Positions 5,126-14,925 of a DNA stretch of 14,925 bases are shown one piece after another; position 1 is the stretch's first letter; every line of letters starts with the position of its first letter. Both the position numbers and the translations under genes were made by a program. The DNA is from UBA7656 sp040755335 (lineage in GTDB: Bacteria > Acidobacteriota > Blastocatellia > UBA7656). The stretch covers positions 1-14,925 of the forward strand of contig JBFMAU010000156.1 of the NCBI GenBank assembly GCA_040755335.1, read 5' to 3'. The notes beneath the pieces were generated by a model that was given only the letters and a program-made list of their open reading frames with translations, was not told where the DNA came from and ran no database searches.

Positions 5126-7744
5126 TCATTTCTTTGCCAGAGCTTCAACAATCGCGCGCTCGGCTTCCGCGATCTCTTCCCCGGATAGCTTTCTGCCTCT
5201 GGAATCGACATAGAAGATATCCAGAGCGCGATTCTTTTCAGTCGTGATGCTGGCAAAGCTTATGTTGATGCGAAGCGCGGCCAGCGCACCGGCTATGCGG
5301 AATGCAAGCCCCGGCTCGTCTCCGGCCTTGACCTCGATGATCGTGCTGACCGAGGAAGAATCGGAATCGAAACGCACGCCGACGCGTGCCGGTTGATTAG
5401 GTTTTCGACGCGCGTGTTTCGCCATCCACGCTTCGACTTCACGGGCCACGTCGCTGACTTCAAGCGCGGCGGTGAGTTTCTTTTCGATTCTGCTCCAATG
5501 CTCTCGCCTCACGGGATGATGCGTCACTGTCTGCGAGAGCCTGAACGTGTCGAGCGCAATCCCGTCTTCGCGCGTCGAAAGGTCTGCGCTCAGAATATTG
5601 ACGCCGCAGGCCGTAAGCGTACCGGCGATGCGCGCGAACAACCCTTCGCGGTCTTTCGCGCAAACGACGAGTTCCGTGCAGTGGCGATCTTCGAGCGACT
5701 GCCATTCGACGACCATTGATTCGTCTCTCATTCGATGGATGAGTCGAATGTGCCGCGCTATTCGTTCAGCGTCATAAGCGCGCGCATACCGCTCAGGCAG
5801 CATCGCGAAATGACGCTCCACTTCGCTGGGCAGAAAATCAGGCAGCAGCGATCGCATCACCCGTTGCTTGAGCAGCGTCACCCGATCCGCGTCGAGGGCC
5901 GACGGAGTGTGAGTCAGCTTCTTTCGCGCGCGCGTGTAAAGCTCCCACACCAGACCGGCCTTCCAATCGTTCCACACTCCCGGCGCGACCGCCGACGCAT
6001 CCGCGCAGGTCAAAAGCAAAAGCATGTTGAGTCGCTGAAGAGTGACGACCTTCGCCGAGAATTCTTCGATCAAACTTTCTTCGCTCAGGTCTCTTCTTGC
6101 CGCGAGGTGAGACATCACGAGATGATGCTCGACCAGAAAAGCGACATCCGAAGAAGTCTCGTCGTCCAGCTTCAATCTTTTGCACACTCTCTCGGCTATG
6201 TACACGCCACGCTGAACGTGACCTCCCCCGCGACCCTTGCCTATGTCGTGGAGCAACAATCCGAGATAAAGCGCGGCGGGGTTTTCGATCTCGTCGAAAG
6301 CGGCTCTGAGCCGCGCAGTCTTCGCGTCGTCCGCCGTCGCTATAAGGTCGAGCGATTCCACGGCGCGGAGCGTATGCTCATCGATTGTGTAGCGGTGATA
6401 AAAATCGTGCTGGACGAGAAAAGTTATGCGCGCGAATTCGGGAAGGAGGCGAGAGAGAAATCCCGTCTCGTGCATCATCCTCATCGCGCGCCCGACTCTT
6501 CCGCCTCTCCCAAGTATTTCCATCAGCGCGCGCCCCGCCTCCGCGCTCGCGCGAAAAGAGCGGCTGACTATCTTGAGCCGCTTTTCAATGGCGAGCTTCA
6601 AATCATCGCTCAACCGGGCCGCCTCGCTTTGAGCCGCCGAAAAAGCATTGATGATCTGCGCGGGATCGTCGAAGTCTCGCTTCTCGCCGAGATGCAATCT
6701 TCCTTCTCTCAACTCGAAACCCGATGGGAGATGTTTTGCGCGCGTCGTTGATGATCGCTTTCCTGCGCCTGCGCCCGCCGCTCTTGCCAGAAAGCCTTCG
6801 CAGAAGCGATGCAACTCGCTTGCGCGCTGATAGTAGTCGCGCATGAATATTTCCGACGCCATCAATCCGCGCCCGTCCTTGTATCCGAGGTTCGCTGCCA
6901 TTTGCGGTTGAAGATCGAGCGTTATCAAATCGGTCTTGCGCCCGGTCGCGAAATGCGATTCGTTGCGCACTCTCGCTATGAAATCATAAGCGCGGCGAGC
7001 GACGGCGCATTCCGCGTCGGAGATGAAAGACCCATCGCGCAAATCCTCTATGCTACGCGCGCCGAACAGTTCGTGTCCGACCCATTCGATGGTGTGCAGG
7101 TCTCTCAAACCTCCTGCGCTCTCTTTGACGTTAGGCTCCTGAAGGCAGACGGCCCTGCCGAATTTTTCATAGCGGCTTTCCGTCTCCGCGTTGATGGCTT
7201 CGATGAATCGCTCGTTGTCGCGCCTGTCAAGGAATGCTTTTCGTTGAAGCCCGTTCACAAGCTTCGCGAAAAGTTTTTCATCTCCGGCGAGCAACCGGGC
7301 CGTCGAGAGTGCGGTTCTCGTATGAAGATCGTTTCTGGCCATCGTGACGCACTGGCTGACGGTTCTGAGGCTATGGCCTATGACAAGCCCCGTGTCCCAG
7401 AGCAGGTAAAGGATTTGCTCGAAAAGTTTTTTCGCCTCATCGCTGTGACGAGCGCCGACGAGGAACAACAAATCGATATCCGAAAATGGGGCAAGCTCTC
7501 CGCGCCCGTAGCCGCCGAGGGCTACCACTGCGAAGCCCTCAGTCGAGGGAGACGCAATCTGACATGCGCGCGAGATCATAAAATCCACGAGTCGGCTTCT
7601 GCGGCTGGCTATCTCGCGCCCGCCCGCTGAGAGGCGGTGGCGAATCCTGAGCCGCTCGGTTTCTATTTTGAGAAACCTCTTCAACCCCGCGGGCGAAAGT
7701 CCGTCGAAGGAGAGAGTCAGATTTTTTTCCGCAAGTGATCGCAT
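5126..7744 (-). CDS. glnD: Bifunctional PII uridylyltransferase/uridylyl-removing enzyme
   Basis: Cytoplasmic glutamine sensor that adds UMP to PII when glutamine is low and removes it when glutamine is high. The 872-residue product has the full domain order. The nucleotidyltransferase has GGYGRGELAPFSDID (77-91) with the catalytic D89/D91 pair. GGLRDLH is at 211-217. The HD hydrolase domain has LLLHDIGKGRGGGH (496-509) and EHHLVMSHLA (539-548). Two ACT domains follow, beginning TELVVCAKDREGLFARIAG (690-708) and TIIEVKAGDEPGLAFRIAG (801-819). Both catalytic centres look intact, so uridylylation and removal should both occur. The ATG at 7744 has no strong Shine-Dalgarno (AGAGATGAT precedes it), so the start is slightly uncertain. 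PII follows after 10 bp. A possible -24/-12 promoter sits 38 bases upstream. Confidence 0.95.
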   Translation of the reverse strand: MRSLAEKNLTLSFDGLSPAGLKRFLKIETERLRIRHRLSAGGREIASRRSRLVDFMISRACQIASPSTEGFAVVALGGYGRGELAPFSDIDLLFLVGARHSDEAKKLFEQILYLLWDTGLVIGHSLRTVSQCVTMARNDLHTRTALSTARLLAGDEKLFAKLVNGLQRKAFLDRRDNERFIEAINAETESRYEKFGRAVCLQEPNVKESAGGLRDLHTIEWVGHELFGARSIEDLRDGSFISDAECAVARRAYDFIARVRNESHFATGRKTDLITLDLQPQMAANLGYKDGRGLMASEIFMRDYYQRASELHRFCEGFLARAAGAGAGKRSSTTRAKHLPSGFELREGRLHLGEKRDFDDPAQIINAFSAAQSEAARLSDDLKLAIEKRLKIVSRSFRASAEAGRALMEILGRGGRVGRAMRMMHETGFLSRLLPEFARITFLVQHDFYHRYTIDEHTLRAVESLDLIATADDAKTARLRAAFDEIENPAALYLGLLLHDIGKGRGGGHVQRGVYIAERVCKRLKLDDETSSDVAFLVEHHLVMSHLAARRDLSEESLIEEFSAKVVTLQRLNMLLLLTCADASAVAPGVWNDWKAGLVWELYTRARKKLTHTPSALDADRVTLLKQRVMRSLLPDFLPSEVERHFAMLPERYARAYDAERIARHIRLIHRMRDESMVVEWQSLEDRHCTELVVCAKDREGLFARIAGTLTACGVNILSADLSTREDGIALDTFRLSQTVTHHPVRREHWSRIEKKLTAALEVSDVAREVEAWMAKHARRKPNQPARVGVRFDSDSSSVSTIIEVKAGDEPGLAFRIAGALAALRINISFASITTEKNRALDIFYVDSRGRKLSGEEIAEAERAIVEALAKK

Positions 7745-7781
7745 ATCATCTCTGGCTGCTCGGATGGCTGCCTGATGGAAG

Positions 7782-7795
7782 GCAAGCGGCGTACC
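7782..7795 (-). promoter_or_regulatory. Possible sigma-54 (-24/-12) promoter for glnD
   Basis: On the minus strand GGTACG-N4-TTGC matches the TGGCACG-N4-TTGCW consensus with correct GG-N10-GC spacing; it lacks the leading T, the C after GG and the trailing W. The start of transcription would be near 7770, giving a 5' leader of about 26 bases to the glnD ATG. It is the best such match I found in the minus-strand intergenic gaps, and a NifA-type activator is encoded nearby. A match this short can occur by chance. Confidence 0.35.
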
Positions 7796-7884
7796 GTTTT
7801 TGCCCGAACGGCGAGCCAGTCTTTCATCTCTATGCGTAAGCGGAAGTTGCGGCTGACGGCTTTCAGGCGCGAGAAAAGGAGGAA

Positions 7885-7927
7885 GACAATTTTGTAGTTA
7901 AAATACAAATGAACCTACAAAATTGTC
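7885..7927. promoter_or_regulatory. Perfect 13-bp dyad upstream of glnD, possible activator site
   Basis: GACAATTTTGTAG (7885-7897) and CTACAAAATTGTC (7915-7927) are exact reverse complements around 17 bases. The dyad lies about 115-157 bases before the proposed glnD transcription start, the usual distance for an enhancer-type site of a sigma-54 activator. One arm recurs with a single change (GACAGTTTTGTAG, 13162-13174) just before the regulator gene. It could instead be an RNA hairpin or the relic of a small inverted-repeat element. The remaining bases of 7745-8025 show no gene that I can support. Confidence 0.45.
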
Positions 7928-8025
7928 GGTGAGATAAAAGCGGTTGATCGAAGCGACTGAAAAAGGCACTCGCAGAAAAAAGCGATGCGTCGAAGAAGCC
8001 TTGCGATTGATCATTCTCTTTTCTC

Positions 8026-8178
8026 TAGCCCAGTCGTTCACGGCTGGGGGAGCGATAAATCGTGTCTTCGAGTCCGGTTCACCGGGCCGAGGCTTTAGCT
8101 AAAGCCGACAGAAAGCCCGCTGAAGCGGACTGATGTTTTCCGCTGGCGAATCTTTCCCAGCCGTAAACGACTGGGCTA
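8026..8178. repeat. Compound palindromic repeat (REP/MITE-like) between gltB and glnD
   Basis: The outer arms TAGCCCAGTCGTTCACGGCTGGG (shown in two parts: TAGCCCAGTCG, TTCACGGCTGGG; 8026-8048) and its complement (8156-8178) match at 22 of 23 bases; the mismatch is a G-U pair in minus-strand RNA. Inside are three smaller dyads: CCGGT/ACCGG (8074-8085), the perfect 16-bp palindrome GGCTTTAGCTAAAGCC (8091-8106) and CCGCT/AGCGG (8117-8128). The flanks are also partly complementary (TCTTTTC and GAAAAGA). There is no ORF inside. Its borders suggest a non-coding mobile or REP-type element; whether it recurs in the genome cannot be seen here. Confidence 0.75.
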
Positions 8179-8239
8179 ATGAAAAGAAGAGGGAGAATGC
8201 CCGAAGGAATTTACTAACGGGAAACGCCTGGCGATCTCT

Positions 8240-12682
<4,443 letters not shown>

Positions 12683-12722
12683 CTTTCTTTCCTCAGACAG
12701 CACGAAGCCTGCGGAGGTTTCA

Positions 12723-12769
12723 AAGTTTCATGCTTTCAGGTAATCAACAGGCTGGCAGCCTGTTGTACA
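12723..12769. repeat. Dispersed palindromic repeat, copy upstream of gltB
   Basis: This copy has the core AAGTTTCATGCTTTCAGG (12723-12740), identical to 4720-4737. It is followed by a perfect 10-bp dyad CAACAGGCTG G CAGCCTGTTG (12745-12765) and TTGTACA (12763-12769). Like the amtB copy it sits within about 100 bases before a minus-strand start codon and has the same orientation. It lies between the attenuator-like terminator and the gltB ribosome site. Confidence 0.65.
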
Positions 12770-12786
12770 TCAACAGAAAACTCAAA

Positions 12787-12815
12787 AGGCCATCATCCTT
12801 TTGGGATGATGGCCT
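12787..12815 (-). terminator. Terminator hairpin in the gltB leader (segments 3:4)
   Basis: AGGCCATCATCC and GGATGATGGCCT form a perfect 12-bp stem with a 5-nt loop. On the minus strand the stem runs into TTTTGAGTTTTC, a fair intrinsic-terminator tail. No annotated gene ends here on the minus strand; gltB starts about 105 bases downstream. It therefore looks like a leader terminator (attenuator) or the end of a small RNA. The plus strand has no T-run after the stem. Confidence 0.7.
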
Positions 12816-12866
12816 CTCATTCGATTCAGTTGCGCTCGCCATCATCCGCTTGCACAGAGACGGATG
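12804..12866 (-). promoter_or_regulatory. Antiterminator and pause stems of a putative gltB attenuator
   Basis: On the minus strand segment 1 (CATCCG, plus 12861-12866) can pair with segment 2 (CGGATG, plus 12843-12848). Segment 2 (GGATGATGGC, plus 12838-12847) can instead pair over 10 perfect bases with segment 3 (GCCATCATCC, plus 12804-12813), which is the 5' arm of the terminator. The 1:2, 2:3 and 3:4 folds are mutually exclusive in the manner of amino-acid operon attenuators. The fold is inferred from complementarity alone; no energies were calculated. Confidence 0.5.
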
Positions 12867-12946
12867 CGCTTAGCCAGAATAGCAATAAGCGATTTGACGA
12901 GAGCTACTCGCGCGGCAGACGAGACAAACCTCGACGGCAGCGCCAT
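12842..12946 (-). CDS. Putative 34-residue leader peptide upstream of gltB
   Basis: A short minus-strand ORF begins MALPSRFVSS and ends LAKRIRLCASG. Its TGA stop (plus 12842-12844) lies inside segment 2 of the attenuator, so a ribosome reaching the stop would cover segment 2 and let the terminator form, while one stalled earlier would expose segment 2 for antitermination. The codons over and before segment 1 encode Ala-Lys-Arg-Ile-Arg-Leu-Cys; there is no run of Gln or Glu codons. There is no clear Shine-Dalgarno before the ATG. An in-frame ATG at 12982 would extend it to 46 residues. I do not recognise the peptide. The main doubt is whether it is translated at all. Confidence 0.35.
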   Translation of the reverse strand: MALPSRFVSSAARVALVKSLIAILAKRIRLCASG

Positions 12947-12979
12947 CGAAGTATGAGTTGTATCGTTCGAGCCTGATCT

Positions 12980-13009
12980 CATATATGCCCGTCTGCTGCC
13001 TGCTTTCAA
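12980..13009 (-). promoter_or_regulatory. Possible sigma-70 promoter for the gltB leader
   Basis: On the minus strand TTGAAA (plus 13004-13009) and TATATG (plus 12980-12985) are 18 bases apart. Transcription would begin near 12974, about 28 bases before the shorter leader ORF. The -10 matches only four of six consensus bases. A weaker -24/-12-like GGCAGC...GGGC overlaps the same stretch. Confidence 0.25.
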
Positions 13010-13106
13010 ATCTCAGGATTGTCAATAGTGGATACCACGATTACGGCGCGCGAGCAAATAATTAATCTTTATCACCCGATAGATGATCCCTCCTCTCGAT
13101 TATGAC

Positions 13107-13137
13107 TTGACTCATGCAGCCGTCATCAGCCTACAAT
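13107..13137 (+). promoter_or_regulatory. Possible sigma-70 promoter for the NifA-type regulator
   Basis: TTGACT (13107-13112) and TACAAT (13132-13137) each match five of six consensus bases but are 19 bases apart, slightly wide. The start would lie near 13144, about 50 bases before the regulator ATG. The -10 overlaps the left arm of the 13131-13174 dyad. No GG-N10-GC sigma-54 site was seen here. Confidence 0.35.
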
Positions 13138-13174
13138 TACGTCGCTCGATTTGAAAACAGCGACAGTTTTGTAG
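13131..13174. promoter_or_regulatory. Interrupted dyad upstream of the regulator gene
   Basis: CTACAATTACGTCGCT (13131-13146) and AGCGACAGTTTTGTAG (13159-13174) pair at their outer six and inner six bases with four mismatches between. The right arm contains GACAGTTTTGTAG, one base different from the dyad arm upstream of glnD. It ends a few bases before the ribosome site, so it could be an autoregulatory operator or a 5' RNA hairpin. The rest of 12867-13106, apart from the leader ORF and promoter listed, shows nothing I can name. Confidence 0.4.
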
Positions 13175-13192
13175 GAAAAAGGAGTGTCGGGC

Positions 13193-14704
13193 ATGTCCGA
13201 ACAGACGGGTGACGTAAAAAAACTGACCACGCTGCTCGAAGTGAGTCAGGCTCTTTCAGGAACGCTCAACCTCAAGGCGGCACTTCATCGCGTGCTTGAA
13301 ACGCTCGAACGTCATCACGGGATGATAGGGGGCGCGGTGACGCTGTTGAGCGAAGACACGGGAGAGATTCACACCGAGGCGATCAACGGGGTGACGAGCG
13401 ATCATCACAACCTTCACCGTCTGGGCGAAGGAATTACGGGGCGAGTGATAGAAAGCGGCAAGCCGATAGTCATCCCGCAGGTGAGCCGCGAGCCTTCGCT
13501 CGTAAAGCGCAGGAGTCGTGAGGAGTTGAGCTTCATCTCCGTTCCGATAACGCTCAATCGAAAGACGGTGGGCGCGCTCGGCGTCGATCTCAGATTCAAA
13601 AGGGATCGCGATTATGATCGCTCCGTGAAGTTTCTCAAGGTCGTCGCCTCAATGATCGCTCAGGCTCTTAAAGTTCAGCGTTCGGTGGATGCCGAACGTC
13701 GTCGCCTGCTTGACGAAAACATACACCTGCAACAGGAGCTTCGCGAGCGATACGATTTCTCGAACATAATCGGAACGAGCGGCCCCATGCGACAGGTCTA
13801 TGAGCAGGTCTCTCAGGTCGCGCGCACGAACACGACTGTTCTGATACGGGGCGAGTCAGGGACGGGAAAAGAGTTGATAGCTCATGCCATTCACTACAAT
13901 TCTTTGAGAGCGCGCAAGCCTTTCATCAAGGTTAGCTGCGCCGCGTTGCCCGACACGCTCATCGAGTCCGAATTGTTCGGTTATGAGAAGGGAGCTTTCA
14001 CGGGAGCGCAGGCGCGCAAGAAAGGGCGCTTCGAGATGGCCGAAGGCGGCACGCTGTTTTTAGACGAGATAGGAGATTTGAATCTCTCGACTCAGGTCAA
14101 GCTCCTGCGGGTGCTTCAGGAGCGCGAGTTCGAAAGGTTGGGAGGCGCGGAGACCATAAGGGTGAACGTGAGGCTGATTGCTGCGACGAATAAAAATCTT
14201 GAGCAGGCGATAGCCGAGGGCGCGTTTCGCGAAGACCTTTATTATCGGCTCAACGTGTTTGCGATATTCGTCCCTCCGCTTCGCGAGCGCAAGCCTGATG
14301 TGTTGTTGCTGGCCGATCATTTTCTGGAGAAGTACGCCCGCGAGCATGGCAAGAGCATCAAGCGGATATCGACTCCGGCCATAGATATGATCACTGCTTA
14401 TCACTGGCCGGGAAACGTGCGTGAGCTTGAAAACTGTATTGAAAGAGCGGCGCTCGTGTGCGAAGGCCATGTCATTCACGGGCATCACCTGCCGCCGACG
14501 CTTCAGACGGCTTCGGCGAGCGGAACAGTGACGAGACTGTCGATGACGGCGGCAATCGAAGCTTATGAAAAAGATTTGATTCTCGATGCGCTCAAGACCA
14601 CGCGCGGGAATCGCGCTCGCGCCGCCGCGCTGCTGGGGACGACCGAGCGCATACTCGGCTACAAGGTGAAAAAGTACGCGATAGACTGCAACAGATTTCG
14701 ATGA
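13193..14704 (+). CDS. nifA: NifA-type sigma-54-dependent transcriptional activator
   Basis: A 503-residue enhancer-binding protein. An N-terminal GAF sensor spans about 25-165. The AAA+ domain (about 190-430) has Walker A GESGTGKE (220-227), the sigma-54 contact loop GAFTGA (267-272), Walker B GGTLFLDEIGD (285-295) and REDLYYRLNVF (346-356) with the arginine-finger region. A Fis-type HTH at about 460-503 contains GNRARAAALLGTTERILGYK. GAF plus the GTTER-GYKVKKY HTH matches the NifA family. There is no Cys-rich linker between AAA+ and HTH, so it lacks the redox motif of rhizobial NifA. No nif genes are in the window; linkage to gln/glt genes suggests general nitrogen control, so the nifA symbol is by family only. 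The ATG at 13193 follows AAAGGAG with 8-nt spacing; the GTG three codons earlier begins at the final G of that site. Confidence 0.9.
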   Translation: MSEQTGDVKKLTTLLEVSQALSGTLNLKAALHRVLETLERHHGMIGGAVTLLSEDTGEIHTEAINGVTSDHHNLHRLGEGITGRVIESGKPIVIPQVSREPSLVKRRSREELSFISVPITLNRKTVGALGVDLRFKRDRDYDRSVKFLKVVASMIAQALKVQRSVDAERRRLLDENIHLQQELRERYDFSNIIGTSGPMRQVYEQVSQVARTNTTVLIRGESGTGKELIAHAIHYNSLRARKPFIKVSCAALPDTLIESELFGYEKGAFTGAQARKKGRFEMAEGGTLFLDEIGDLNLSTQVKLLRVLQEREFERLGGAETIRVNVRLIAATNKNLEQAIAEGAFREDLYYRLNVFAIFVPPLRERKPDVLLLADHFLEKYAREHGKSIKRISTPAIDMITAYHWPGNVRELENCIERAALVCEGHVIHGHHLPPTLQTASASGTVTRLSMTAAIEAYEKDLILDALKTTRGNRARAAALLGTTERILGYKVKKYAIDCNRFR

Positions 14705-14826
14705 GCAGGAAGCGATGCAATTGAGGAGGGGACAGGCCTAATATAGTCACGATAGTCTTTTCACGGCATGTAGAATTCATGCGTTTGGATACGATGAAAC
14801 GAGTTCACCTCTATCTCTCACTCGCA

Positions 14827-14925
14827 TCAGTGCTGGGAGAACTTTACGCCAAAAACTGATTCTGCCTGAGCAACATCGTCTGCATTCCACTTCCCAACCC
14901 AAACCTGCTGAACATTAGCTTCGTT
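14827..14925 (-). CDS. Possible C-terminal end of a minus-strand gene, cut by the window edge
   Basis: The minus strand stays open from the right edge for 32 codons before a TGA (plus 14827-14829). The residues read VQQVWVGKW then NADDVAQAESVFGVKF and end SQH, a mixed composition that could be real protein. It would converge on the activator gene with a 122-bp gap. In that gap there is only a 5-bp hairpin (14766-14782) and no clear terminator. The stretch is too short to name, and an opening of this length can arise by chance. Confidence 0.3.
   Translation of the reverse strand, partial: NEANVQQVWVGKWNADDVAQAESVFGVKFSQH

Noticed and set aside
5735..6751. 338-codon plus-strand ORF antisense to glnD
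   Set aside because: It covers the HD-domain coding part of glnD; its basic, low-complexity translation looks like a shadow frame.
7717..7908. 63-codon minus-strand ORF overlapping the start of glnD
   Set aside because: Its frame differs from glnD, it starts inside the 7885-7927 dyad and it reads through noncoding upstream sequence; the translation is unlike a real protein.
12838..12866. CATCATCC recurrences considered as a CRISPR or tandem repeat
   Set aside because: The copies are alternately oriented and irregularly spaced, which fits complementary RNA segments rather than a direct-repeat array.
14779..14859. 26-codon plus-strand ORF after the regulator (starts MRLDTMKRVH)
   Set aside because: It has no ribosome site, overlaps the possible minus-strand gene end and begins inside a small hairpin; chance is more likely.

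Overview
The window holds a nitrogen-assimilation locus from a Gram-negative bacterium. Six genes lie on the minus strand, in transcription order gltB (glutamate synthase large subunit), glnD (PII uridylyltransferase), a PII gene, amtB (ammonium channel), a BBP2-type outer-membrane porin and glnA (glutamine synthetase). One divergent plus-strand gene encodes a NifA-type sigma-54 activator (GAF, AAA+, Fis-type HTH). The porin shows an outer membrane. The compound palindromic repeats and the porin/amt/glnA linkage make me suspect Acidobacteriota, perhaps Blastocatellia; this is inference from pattern memory, not a search.

Layout. 1-129: a perfect rho-independent terminator closes the minus-strand cluster after glnA. 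130-5115: glnA, porin, amtB and PII, separated by 144, 269 and 112 bp. Each gap carries inverted repeats, and the porin has what looks like a folded 5' leader ending at its Shine-Dalgarno. 5126-7744: glnD, 10 bp from PII and probably translationally coupled to it. 7745-8239: noncoding, with a possible -24/-12 promoter for glnD, a perfect 13-bp dyad and a compound repeat. 8240-12682: gltB, with no gltD beside it in the window. 12683-13192: noncoding divergent region with a dispersed repeat, an apparent attenuator plus leader ORF in front of gltB, and a second dyad in front of the regulator. 13193-14704: the NifA-type regulator. 14705-14925: mostly empty, perhaps the end of a minus-strand gene.

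How it works together. The porin could let small solutes cross the outer membrane and AmtB carries ammonium across the inner one. GlnA and GltB form the GS-GOGAT cycle. GlnD senses glutamine and uridylylates PII on Tyr51; PII in turn gates AmtB. The activator is the obvious candidate for sigma-54 control of the cluster. A 13-bp motif shared, with one mismatch, between the glnD and regulator upstream regions hints at this.

The best candidate for something undescribed is the gltB leader. A short ORF ends inside the second of four RNA segments that can form a 1:2, 2:3 (antiterminator) or 3:4 (terminator) fold, as in amino-acid operon attenuation.
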